This document shows, piece after piece, positions 20,769 to 32,012 of a stretch of DNA of 64,000 nucleotides. How positions within the stretch are numbered: the stretch's first letter is position 1; every line of letters begins with the position of its first letter. The DNA is from Tethya wilhelma. Lineage: Eukaryota > Porifera > Demospongiae > Tethyida > Tethyidae. The notes beneath the pieces were generated by a model. The model was not told where the DNA came from. It was given only the letters and a program-made list of their open reading frames with translations, and ran no database searches. The DNA is taken from assembly GCA_964030475.1 (NCBI GenBank), contig CAXIPT010000001.1, positions 2,420,449 to 2,484,448 on the forward strand, given 5' to 3'. A program made the position numbers and the translations under genes.

Positions 20769-23700
20769 TCAATTGAACTCCATTAGTTCACTGGATTGGT
20801 GCAGTGATCTCTTGCTGGTGTCCTTTAGTCGACAGAAGACACACAGCAGCTCCTCTTCTCTGTCTAGTGACCACGATTGATTCACAAGAGAGAACACCTT
20901 CCCACATTTTGAACACTACAAGACACAATAGAGCTCTCATTCTGTAGCACTTACTGTTACACATAACTTTCAGAGTTTGTTCGTGCACACAATACCTCTG
21001 TCAAATCCAATCCAGTTTTCTTTGGCCTGATCATCCTGTGTGGCTGCCTGTGCTCGGCCTCTGTATCCCACACTCGAACCATACCATCCTGTATGTGTAC
21101 AACTTTCATCAAGTAATATTGATATTGACCTCAAAGACTGACTTGAAGTGAACTTCACTTAGTACCTTTGTGCAGCTCACTAGCCACCGATTGTTCTTGC
21201 CAAAATGTATGTCTTGAATCCAATCCTCATGACCCTATGATTACAGAAGATCATACTAGTACTGTAGGTGACACACTAGTGAGGCTAGAGTCCTACTCTG
21301 TAGTTGTTTCTCAGTTTGTGTGTGTTCATGTTCCAAATATTCACATCAAGGTCATACCCACAAGAGGCTAAGAGAGAATCTGGTAGAAATATATGATTAT
21401 AACAGACATGAAATGTTAACTGCTCAATGCAATAAATTATTCAATTAGCTTCTACTGAAAATTCCTTACCATCCTTTGAAAAATCACATCCGCTAACACA
21501 TCCTTCGTGGTGCTTGAGCACAACTGGTCCAGTGGATCTGAAACAATATATTTTTGTATGGGTCGTGCATGACATAATTCACACTGTTTGTATATAGTAG
21601 CAGTGTGACTATCTCACCGGTATGTTCCAGTAGCAACATCATAGACGTGCAATGTCTTGTCCCAAGAAGCAGTCACCAAGTAGTGATTGTTGTGAGAGAA
21701 CGCACAAGAACTCACAACGTTTGAATGTCCACTGCACAATGGGAAAGGAAAAAAAATGTCATCATGCAATTTTGTTTGGCAATGTTCAACTGAACAATAG
21801 AATGATTCACCTCAGATTTAGAAGAACTTTATGCATTCTTACATCCCACAGCTTAGCAGAGCTGTCCATGGAGCAGGTGCACAAACCACGGCCATCAGGA
21901 GAGAAACGACAGCAAGTGATTGTAGTTGCATGACCTGCAGTGTAAAGAGGCGGGGCTCCTAGTCAAGTGACGTTTACACATATTCCCAAATAATGCCCAC
22001 TTTTACACGTGTTTAACGTTTGTGAGTTCAAAAATTGGAGAACATTTTGCTTGAATCATGGCTAGCCGGGGTAGAGGGAGAGGAAAGAACCCTAGACCAG
22101 GAAGAGGAGGACACTCTTCTGGTAAAAGTAGTGGAGGGTCTAAAACCCCTTCAAATGTGGATGAGCTTGGAGTGTATCTCGGCTCACTCAACGACTCCAA
22201 CTTTGACGTGTATGGCACAATATTTGCCGACATGGTGATCGGTTATTCAACCAACGAAGAAAGGTTAGAAGAAGCAATGAATCTAATATTTAACACTACT
22301 GTTGAAAGCCGAGACTATGCTCTATTGGGTGCAAAAGTGTGTGAGAAGATTGCAATGCCTGCGAGTGAAACTGAAGAAGATTCTAAACTTACAGTTCGAA
22401 GTGAATTTAGAAAAATACTTCTAAAGCGATTTCAGTTTGAATACAAGCAAAAGGAACAGATTCGAAAGACTTCAATCGAAGCATGGCTCGGCATTTTCTC
22501 CTTTCTATGTGCAATCTACGCAAAGCTTAGAGTCAACAATGAGCCCATCACAGTGTGTGGAACTGCCATCTTATCTATCATTCAGTATCATTTTGATCAG
22601 CCAGATGTAGTTTCAGACGAAATTGACTGCATTTGTAGCAATTTGAAACTTTGCGGACAGCTCCTTGAAAACGGAAACCCAGAAAAGTTTAAAAAATTGT
22701 TCACTGAACTTCGAAAGACACTGATAAGCCGTAAAACCACGTGTCAGGTGAGATGTGCCATATTAGAAGTTGTTGAACTAAAAAATATGGGTTGGGAGGA
22801 TCCGAAAAAAACTTTAGATACTTTTTACATTGATGCTATGGCAGATGCCATGGCAGAAGATGAGCTTGGAGAGAACTACAATTGAAACTATAATAAATGC
22901 ACATCCATTTTGTCAGTTACATTTTGTTTACCTAGTTGCAATTGTTTGATTATAGTTTGTACATTATTGTGTTGTATTGTCACAGAATTGATCTAAATGT
23001 TGTGGAGGAGGTACGACATGAATGAGCCCAAGGCTCTTAATTGCATTCCAATCACTGACCACAATAGTTTGCATTGGGATTTGATCACCAGCACCTGCTT
23101 GCTGACTCAGCAAAGGTGCACTTGGAGTCAGCAAGCAGGCTTGCCACTTCAGCAAAGGCAGTTCACCCACAGTTAGTTGACTGTTATGATGTTATCGTAT
23201 ATTTTATGGGGTCTATTAGCAGATAGCCACATGATTGCCTTAAAACCTTTCTCAAATTGCAAACTTTGATAAGAAAATTTCACTGATTTGTGAAATAGGG
23301 TGTGAGCAACAAAGTTCAAGTTTACATTTACAAGTGTTTTGGGCAGTTTTGAAAAAAGGGGGGGGGCGGGGAAGTTACCTATCATATACTAATTACCACA
23401 GGATAGGATTACAATTACATTACATTACATTACAATTACCAATAGTTAGGGAATTTCAATTGCACTCTGAATAATGTGGTTATATACACTAATTCTACAA
23501 AGGGTTGGTACTGTGTTAGCCTCATCCAGGTTTCTCCTTATTTTCATAAGGGATGAGACTAGTGCTGTGTATCAATAATTATTCATTACCATTTATTTTG
23601 TTGAGTTTCTTCCCATCTCTTGTGTCCCAGTAACAGTAGCTACCACTGTCTGTCCCAGAGGCAGCCAAGTGTTGTTGTGGAGACATGTCACAAGTTGTAA

Positions 23701-24352
23701 CCAGTGTTTCATGACCACCTGACCACTACAATCATAGCAGGAGAGTTTGTATCACTCAAGTTTTTATACATGTATTATTTATGCATATTATTCCTAAGCT
23801 TTCACTTTATTATGTGCTATGCATACCAGCTTGTCAGGTCTATTGAAATCCCAGCAGATAATCTGTTTGTCCCATGATCCTGATAATAGTTTGTGCTCCT
23901 TTTCATCAATTGAGAATGAAACAACTTGATTAGTGTGACTCTCTAACTGTTGAACCCGATCATGAGTTGTTGTTTCCTGTTCCGTACATTAATTTGCTCA
24001 TGATGTTGGAAACAGTCAAGAGATAAGACTAGAGTAAACTCACCCAGAAGGCAATGGTTGCATCATGTGATGCAGTGACTATAAGGTGATCTTGTTCAAT
24101 AAGTCTGCAGGTGGATACACAGTCATTGTGAGCTTGGAACTGGAAGAGCTTTTCTGAAATCAATGTGACAAAAGCAATCGCAATAAACACTTATATTTAA
24201 CCTACGGTATGTGACCTCTGACAGACTGTGATGTTTATTTGTCTATGATACCATTTGATTCCTTTACTGTATTCAAGTCCATCGAGATCTGATCTCTCGA
24301 TCTCCATCATCTGCCCACCATCATTCCTGTTTCCTGTTTGGAGCCTTGGCAT
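20769..24352 (-). CDS. WD40-repeat protein with a C-terminal CxxC-CxxC zinc ribbon (WDR88-like?)
   Basis: Eleven minus-strand exons, all phase-compatible: 24202-24352 (start MPRLQTGNRND), 24044-24153, 23827-23976, 23590-23725, 21811-21934, 21618-21731, 21470-21537, 21297-21367, 21166-21234, 20996-21088 and 20769-20915. WD-type blades are clear: VTASHDATIAFW, LLSGSWDKQIICWDF, CSMDSSAKLWDV, LVTASWDKTLHVYDV, YDLDVNIWNM and DGMVRVWDTE. The last exon encodes CSKCGKVFSL...LLCVFCRL, two CxxC pairs spaced like a zinc ribbon. The closest named family I can suggest is WDR88, with low certainty. Intron 4 contains an intact intronless gene on the other strand. Confidence 0.82.
22058..22885 (+). CDS. Intronless MIF4G-domain protein nested in an intron
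   Basis: 275 residues, single exon. The N-terminus is RG-rich (ASRGRGRGKNPRPGRGG), typical of RNA-binding tails. The rest is an all-helical MIF4G-type repeat domain (LRVNNEPITVCGTAIL, KLCGQLLENGNPEKF, VRCAILEVVELKNMGWEDP) with an acidic end. Proteins of this type (PAIP1, MIF4GD/SLIP1, CTIF) bridge mRNA ends or bind eIF4 factors, so a role in translation is likely. The start ATG at 22058 is the first in a long open frame. The lack of introns and the position inside an intron of the opposite-strand WD40 gene suggest a retrocopy that has stayed open. The exact family is uncertain. Confidence 0.8.
   Translation: MASRGRGRGKNPRPGRGGHSSGKSSGGSKTPSNVDELGVYLGSLNDSNFDVYGTIFADMVIGYSTNEERLEEAMNLIFNTTVESRDYALLGAKVCEKIAMPASETEEDSKLTVRSEFRKILLKRFQFEYKQKEQIRKTSIEAWLGIFSFLCAIYAKLRVNNEPITVCGTAILSIIQYHFDQPDVVSDEIDCICSNLKLCGQLLENGNPEKFKKLFTELRKTLISRKTTCQVRCAILEVVELKNMGWEDPKKTLDTFYIDAMADAMAEDELGENYN
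23094..23139. repeat. Perfect 15-bp hairpin
   Basis: CCTGCTTGCTGACTC (23094-23108) and its exact complement (23125-23139) are separated by 16 bp, in an intron of the WD40 gene. Confidence 0.7.
23517..23561. repeat. 45-bp snap-back repeat TAGCCTCATCC...GGATGAGACTA
   Basis: Inverted ends in an intron of the WD40 gene; member of the TAGYCT...AGRCTA set. Confidence 0.6.
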
Positions 24353-24584
24353 GGCAACGTGTCTCCACCTACCGGTACCACAAATGCATGCCGCGCCGGC
24401 GCCGCTGGCCGGCTAGTCCCAGGACTCCGGTCCACTTGTGCGAGTGTGCATGTGGGGTCTGATTGACCGGGTTTGACTGATGCGTGCTACATGTAGTATA
24501 GATACAATAGAAATAAAAGACTTTTACAGCTTCTAATGACACAAATCGTTCTCTGTTCTGTGCTTTTCACCAAGTATTTGTACT
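24353..24584. promoter_or_regulatory. Divergent promoter region, WD40 gene / flavoprotein copy A
   Basis: 232 bp between two divergent start codons. It includes a GC-rich core (GCGCCGGCGCCGCTGGCCGG near 24393-24412), unlike the AT-rich surroundings. No TATA box chosen with confidence. Confidence 0.5.
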
Positions 24585-27500
24585 ATGGCATTGCGACTCA
24601 ACATCAAGCTAGGTTGCCAGTGGACTCAGAGGACAAGCAGGATTTCTGACAGGTTTGACTCTGATCACTCTAGTTCTACTCTCTGCGTCTCGCGGTTTCG
24701 CGGAACGTCTGGCCATGGTCTGGCTGACGAGACTACTCTCTGCTGTGGTCTATTCTATTCAATATGCGTAAAGCTGTAGCTATATTTTGCCATAACTTTT
24801 TACCGTGACTCTGTAAATACAGGTATACTGGGCAATTTTATAGATCTAACTCCAGCTACAGCCTACCCAAGAAACTGCCCACAAGTGCACAGGTTGTAAT
24901 ATGTGGAGGGGGAGTGATTGGTGCTTCAGTGGCTTATCACTTACCTAAAGTTGGGATCAAAGATGTGGTACTGCTAGAGCAAGGAAGGTTAGTAGCCTTG
25001 TTGGGGTGGGGGATTATCTGTATTAGAAAGGTACGTGGGAGCTTTTTCAGCAATACACAATCGTGTCACTTGAAATTGTATTCTATTTTGTACAGGTTGA
25101 GTTGTGGCACTACCTGGCATGCAGCTGGTCTGTTGGGCTCCCTTCGAGGCACTCGCTCTCATACCAAAATCACAAGTTACTCCAATCAACTTTATTCCTC
25201 ACTTGAAAAAGAGATGGGGCTAGGAACTGGTCAGTCAGCACATTGTATATTATCTCATGCAGTGAGTTGTGTTTCACTTTATCCTGGGCCCCATTTATAT
25301 GTATTAGGATTCAAACAGACAAGTACAATAAACCTTGCTCAAGATAAGGACCGTTTGGCAGCATTAAGAAGGATTCAAGCTGTTGGAAGGTAACTGAATC
25401 GTACATCAATCAGCATGTATAGGTAGGCTTATTGTCTGGTGCCCACTGCCCAGACCCTTTCCAATTATTAGTAGGCGGGACAGGAAGAGGGAGGAGAAAG
25501 AAGGGAAAGGAAAGGTCTGGCAAAAGCCAAGGCCTGGCACGGATTGCTGGAATGCAATTACAGATTGACAGAAGCCATGTGCTACAACCACAACTAAGCC
25601 ACAAAGTAAACAGTTTGCACGTGGAGCATACCTGCATGCTTCGTAATTTTGGTTAACACATCTTTGATCATAATTGCCGATAACCTAAAATCGGTTACGA
25701 TCCGCACTAGGTCTAGGCTTTTGCCAGACCTTTCCTTTCCCTTCTCTCTCCTCCTCCTTCCTGTCCCACCTACTAATAATTGGAAACGGTCTGGGCACCA
25801 GATTAAAGGCTTATCGACTGGGGACTCATAATAACTTTACTAGCCTGGTCCAGGACATCCAGTATGCATTCTTGTATAATACACAACTACAGAAGCTGTG
25901 GAATTGAATCAGAGATCATATCTCCTAAAGAGGTGGAGAGGATCTGTCCAATACTGAGGACGGATGATATTACTGTAAGAACATAAAACGCAAGTGTGTA
26001 TATAGTCTTTGAAATGATTATTATTGCTACTAAATCTCCTTCTGCCCATACACTGAACACAAATGTGCAGGGAGCATTGTACATTCCAAATGACATATCT
26101 TCAGGTAGTCCAAGTGATATTTGTCACTCTCTGGCAAAAGGAGCAACACAGCAAGGTTGTGTAGTATAATAATTCTAATCTCTGCAAGGTATTTGATAAT
26201 GTCCAATTATGATAAATATTGTTCTCTTTAGGTGTTCAGTTGTTTGAAGGTGTTTGTGTGGAGGGTGTGGAGGTGAAGAATGGGAGGGTGGCTGGAGTGA
26301 ACACCGATCATGGTCACATTGACTGTGAGATATTTGTCAACTGTGCAGGACAGGTCAGTGTCGAGAAAATAATGCGGGAGTGCAATTACTAAAACTGTAG
26401 AGAGTATTACTTATTAAAAATCATGTTCAATTACATGACTCTCCTGGTGTATAGGAGAAATCTATTGTAACTCTATAAAATATACTATTAATAAGAACAA
26501 TAATATTATAATTTGCCAATGTCTTAATCCATTTCACATTAATTTTGGTCTTCTGTCTTCTGTAGTGGATTTGACATTAAACATTGATATTTTTCCATGT
26601 CTTGTTTATAGTGGGCCCGTGACCTAGGTTATCACTCTGATCCAGTCGTCAATATTCCTCTACACTCCACACATCATTTCTACATTGTTACCAAACCACT
26701 GAAAGGTGATTAGTATTATGCTATTGTGCAAACCATATTCTATAATATATGTTAGGATAGTATTTTGACTACCATTGTTCCTGTTTGTTTCTATTGCCAC
26801 ACAGAAGTTGACCTTCAAATGCCAACTGTGAGAGATCCAGATGCTCACATGTATATCCGTGAATGGAGTGGAGGTATCTTGGCTGGATGCTTCGAAACTA
26901 ATGGCAAACCGTGTTTTCAAGATGGTCTCCCAAAGAACTTTGAGTTTCAGCTTCTTCCTGAAGACTGGGATCACTGCCGTATGTGGACATACATATAGAG
27001 CTGCTTGATGAATTTAGTATTTTGACTCTGGAATGTTGCACCTACTGCACTACTTTTGCTTCTCTCTCCAGAGCCTCTCCTTGATGGTATTCTCCATCGT
27101 ATTCCTGCTATGGAGAATGCTGAGATCAGACAGATGATCAATGGACCTGAAAGCTTCACTCCTGACATGCATGCCATCTTGGGAGAAGCCCCTGAGGTAA
27201 TACTCTACTATAATAATAATTATTACATTTCACAAAGATATACTGTTGTTAGAAATACTTTTATTGAATTAATCAATTTCTGGATATTCGATCTGTATGT
27301 GCATGTATAGATTCAAAACTATTATGTTGCTGCTGGTATGTGCTCCAATGGTATTGCTAGTGCTGGAGGCTTTGGCAAAGCTCTGGCAGAATGGATTGCT
27401 GATGGTATTTTGATGTTTGCCATGCAAATGCCAATGCTGATATTCTTGTGAAAATGCTTTTATTAATATATTATTACTAGGAGAGCCCCCATTTGATTTG

Positions 27501-29519
27501 TGGGAGTTTGATATTACACGGTTTGGAAGGCATGAATCCAACAAAGTCTACCTCAGCGACAGGTCTCGAGAGACTCTGGGACGGTATTTAGCCATGCCCT
27601 GGCCCCACTGGGAGAGAGAGACTGGCCGTGGTATCAAGACAACTCCATTCCACTCAAGGAACGAGGCAGCCGGTGCTAGCTTTGGATGTGTGTACGGTTG
27701 GGAGAGACCCAACTGGTTTGCTACGAGTGAAGGGGGTATGTGTTTACTATGTTTGTTTTGGTGTTTATTATGAGAACTTGTACTTTTGTAGAATCTCGTG
27801 AAAATGAGCATACATTTGGAGTACCAAACTGGTTTGAAAATGTGAAGGAAGAGCATCTTGCTTGTCGGACCAATGTAGCACTGTTTGACATGAGCCCATT
27901 TGCCAAGCTTGAAATCGAGGTGCATTCATGTGACATACTTTTCATAGCCTATTATGTATTGCTATCATATATTCATCCTTGTCAGGGTCCCAATGCTGAA
28001 GCTGCAATGCAGATGTTGTGCTCCAACAATGTGGCTGTTTCACCTGGGAAGGTGGTCTATACTGCAATGTTGAACAAGCAAGGTGGCTTCCAGACTGACT
28101 GTACTGTCACGAGACTATCCCAAAACAAGTTAGAGCTGAAAATATGACCTAGCTAGTACTAAACTTATATTCTTGTCTGTACAGGTACCTAGCCATTTGC
28201 CCATCAGCCCAGGCCACTCATGTAGCAGCCTGGATTGATCGTCACCTCCCACCATCTGTAGGTTTGAGTGATGTGAGCACACAGTACTGTGTGTTGGCAG
28301 TAATGGGACCTCGTTCAAGAGACCTGCTCCAGAAGACCACAAGAACACCTCTTGATAACAGGAGCTTCCCCTTTGCTACTTCTCAAGTATGTAGGCTTTA
28401 TTTAGTCAAAGATGTGACTAACTTTGTCATTTGTAATCAGGTTATTGATGTAGGCTATGCTACTGGTGTGCGTGCAATCAGGATCACCTACATGGGAGAG
28501 CTGGGGTGGGAATTACACATTCCAACTGAGGTATGTGTATGTCATAGTAATAATCATCATCATGAAGAGTATGGGCTTGTTCCTAGGCTCTACATACCTT
28601 TTCAAAATTAAATTACCTGCCAAAACGTAAGAAGGGATCCCATGTTCTCTCCCTTTACCTTGTTGGCAGTTGTTATTTGCAGGTTAATTAATTAAATGAA
28701 CTGTGTCACTATGCCAGCACTGTTTTATTACTGAAAATAAACTGCATGAAGTTTTATGACATTCTATGACCTGTTTGTTTTGTTTCTAGCATGATTTGGG
28801 TACCACGTCCAAATAATAATATATATTGTGCATTTGTCAACAAAAATTCACAAAACGTCACACGTTTTATTTTTAGTAACAAAACAGCGCTTATATAGTG
28901 ACAGTTCCTTTAAAGGTTATCTTTCCTTTTCTAGTATGCCCTACATGTATATGATCATCTAATATCAATTGGAGCTGAGTTTGATTTGAGACTAGCTGGA
29001 GCCTATGCAATGGACAGTCTGAGAATAGAGAAGGCCTTCAGACACTGGGGACATGAGTTGGACACTGAGACAACACCTTGGGAAGCTGGACTAGGATTTG
29101 CTGTGGATATGAAGAAGGTACGTAACGAGTTAGTTAATTGTAAGTTTGTGTCAACATCATTTTCCCTCCAGGATAATTTTATTGGTCGAGATGTTCTGGT
29201 TAAGCAGCAAGAGGAAGGAGTGAGACAACAGCTTGGCATCTTTGCTGTGGACATTCCTAAAGAGTGTGACACTCTTCCCTGGGGAAATGAGACCATTTAT
29301 CGCAATGGTGAATACACTGGCTATGTCACATCAGCAGCCTATGGTCACTATGTTGACAAAGTAGTGTGCCTTGGATATGTTAGCAATGGAGGCAAGGCAG
29401 TTTCAGCAAGCTACCTCAAGAATGGACAATATGAGATTGAGATTGATGGACAACTTTGGCCAGCAGAGATCAGCTTGAAATCATTATATGATCCTGCTTC
29501 CTTAAAAGTGAAATTTTAG
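24585..29519 (+). CDS. PDPR/dimethylglycine-dehydrogenase-family mitochondrial flavoprotein, copy A (intact-looking)
   Basis: FAD-dependent oxidoreductase fused to an aminomethyltransferase-like (GcvT) half, as in DMGDH, SARDH and PDPR. About 18 exons from 24585-24652 to 29172-29519; phases agree throughout. The first exon is basic and poor in acidic residues, as expected for a mitochondrial leader. The FAD-binding motif [17 protein letters not shown] follows, then VLLEQGR, SCGTTWHAAGLLGS, PESFTPDMHAILGEAPE, and in the C-terminal half VYTAMLNKQGG, GELGWELHIP, YAMDSLRIEKAFRHWG, IGRDVLVKQQ and YVTSAAYGHYVDK. Sequence is closest to PDPR, the regulatory subunit of pyruvate dehydrogenase phosphatase, but the Trp-His of GTTWH, where DMGDH and SARDH bind FAD covalently, is kept. 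Enzymatic activity is therefore possible. Substrate not determined. Confidence 0.88.
25436..25801. mobile_element. About 365-bp inverted-repeat element in an intron of copy A
   Basis: Left arm CTGGTGCCCA...CCAATTATTAGTAGG...GGAAAGGAAAGGTCTGGCAAAAGCC is mirrored by the right arm ending TCTGGGCACCAG. Arms are about 90 bp and imperfect. No coding capacity. Confidence 0.75.
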
Positions 29520-29745
29520 TTGGTTCGTGCATAAATAATACATCTATGGTTCGTGTATATGTATTTTATTATGTATGCCATGGTTGTATGACACTATTTT
29601 TGTAAAGTCATAATTTTCTATGGTAAAGTGCACTAGCAATGTAGGGATCGTCAAACGTAAAAACTTAATTTTGAATTTTCTCGTGTGTGGAATTCCGGAG
29701 CCGGGTTTTGGAACCGGAGAGGTGAGGGAGAGAGATGTGCTCACT

Positions 29746-29798
29746 TAGTCTCGCGAGCCATATAGGCGGAGCGAAAGGGGTCTGGCTACGCGAGACTA
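29746..29798. repeat. Snap-back repeat TAGTCTCGCG...CGCGAGACTA
   Basis: TAGTCTCGCGAGCCA and its imperfect complement TGGCTACGCGAGACTA around a short core, between flavoprotein copies A and B. Confidence 0.75.
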
Positions 29799-29840
29799 GT
29801 GCTCACTAAGGTTCCCCATATCAGATTTATTGAGCTCAAC

Positions 29841-31749
29841 ATGTGGCAAATACGTGCTACAGTCTTCAAAATTCTACCAAGAAAATGTCAGGTTCCTTCA
29901 AGTTTTCAGCTCAGGTTCTCTAGCTCTACTTCAAGTCTGGTCAGTGATGCTGAACTTCAGAAAGAGTTGCCCTCAAGTGCACAGGTTGTAATATGTGGAG
30001 GAGGAGTGATTGGTGCTTCAGTGGCTTATCACTTACCTAAAGTTGGGATCAAAGATGTGGTACTGCTAGAGCAAGGAAGGTAGGAGGTTAGAAGGGTATA
30101 CTTCATAATTTTAGCAATGCCTATCACGAATAAGCGTTCAAAGTCATAATTATAAGTTTTGTGCAGATTAAGTTGTGGCACTACCTGGCATGCAGCTGGT
30201 CTGCTGGGTTCTATTCGAGGCACTCGACCATATACAAAAGTTTCACGTTACTCTAATCAACTTTATTCTTCACTCGAAGAAGAGACGGGACTAGGAACTG
30301 GTCAGTTCAAAAGATTCACGCATATTAAAGTATACGGCTCGTACAATAATTGTGTCTACTTGTGGATAGGTTTCAAGCAGACTGGGGCACTAATCCTTGC
30401 CCATGGTAAAGATCGTATGAAAGTTTTACGACGAACTCAAGCTATTGGAAGGTGCTCACTTTCCACTATCCAAGTATATATAACACATTCACAAACAAAT
30501 GTTATGCCTCCAAACCCACAGAAGCTGTGGAGTTGAATCAGAGATCATAGCTCCTAAAGAAGTGGAGAAAATCTGCCCGATATTAAGGACTAATGATATT
30601 GTTGTAAGACTTCTTCTCACATGATCATTTACTATGTATGACGTTATATAACAATCACTACAACCACTACCATTATAGATGCAAGCTATCAGAAAGTGAC
30701 TCCCTCGGTGTTAAGGGTTATAGTAGTCATTTTTTCCATGTTTGTGTGTTGGCAGTAATGGGACCTCGTTCAAGAGACCTGCTCCAGAAGACCACAAGAA
30801 CACCTCTTGATAACGGGAGCTTCCCCTTTGCTACTTCTCAAGTAAGTAGGCTCTATTTAGTCAAAGATGTGACTAACTTTGTCATTTGTAATCAGGTTAT
30901 TGATGTAGGCTATGCTACTGGTGTGCGTGCAATCAGGATCACCTACATGGGAGAGCTGGGGTGGGAATTACACATTCCAACTGAGGTATGTGTACGTCAT
31001 AAAATCACGGTTATGAAGAATATTAAGTATGGGCTTGTTCCCAGGCTTTATACCTTGTGAAATATTAACTGCCAAATAATAAGAAGGGATCCTCGGTTCT
31101 CTCCCTTCATTTAATTGGCCATTGTTATTTGCAGCTTAATTAACAGTTATTTTTCTTTTTCTAGTATGCCCTACATGTATATGATCATCTAATGTCAGTT
31201 GGAGCTGAGTTTGATTTGAGACTAGCTGGAGCCTATGCAATGGACAGTCTGAGGATAGAGAAGGCCTTCAGACACTGGGGACATGAGTTGGACACTGAGA
31301 CAACACCTTGGGAAGCTGGACTAGGATTTGCTGTGGACATGAAGAAAGTACGTTGCAAGTTAGTAAATTGCAAGTTTGTGTCAACATCATTTTCCCTCTA
31401 GGATAATTTCATTGGTCGGGATGCTCTGGTTAAGCAGCAAGAGGAAGGAGTGAGACAACAGCTTGGCATCTTTGCTGTGGACATTCCTAAAGAGTGTGAC
31501 AGTCTTCCCTGGGGAAATGAGACCATTTATCGCAATGGTGAATACACTGGCTATGTCACATCAGCAGCCTATGGTCATTATGTTGACAAAGTAGTGTGCC
31601 TTGGGTATGTTAGCAATGGAGACAAGGCAGTTTCAGCAAGCTACCTCAAGAATGGACAATATGAAATTGAGATTGATGGACAACTTTGGCCAGCTGAGAT
31701 CAGCTTGAAATCATTATATGATCCTGCTTCTTTGAGAGTGAAATTTTAG
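29841..31749 (+). pseudogene. PDPR/DMGDH-family flavoprotein, copy B, with internal deletion
   Basis: Starts [17 protein letters not shown] with a mitochondrial-type leader, then the FAD motif and GTTWHAAGLLGS. The exon that ends ...RTNDIV (30603) is followed directly by intron and then by a broken version of the exon YCVLAVMGPRSRDLL (from about 30750), whose 5' part and acceptor are gone. About nine middle exons present in copy A are missing. The 3' exons (VIDVGYATGVRAIR to the stop at 31749) are intact. Splicing to the nearest AG before the broken exon (TTGGCAG) would read TAA at once, so the gene is probably not productive. Parts may still be transcribed. Confidence 0.8.
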
Positions 31750-31855
31750 TTTGTAACTACATGTTCGTGTATGCCATGGTTGCACGACACTTATTTTTGT
31801 AAAGTGCACTAGTAATGTAGGGATCGTCAAACGTAAAAACTCAATTTTGAATTTT

Positions 31856-31891
<36 letters not shown>

Positions 31892-32012
31892 AATTCCGGG
31901 ATCCGAAACCCGATTTTGGAACCGGAGAGGCGAGAGAGAGATGTGCTCATTATGGAGCATTTGCAGCAGGGTTCCCCATTATATCAGAGCTAAGATGCAG
32001 TACTGCAGTCAA

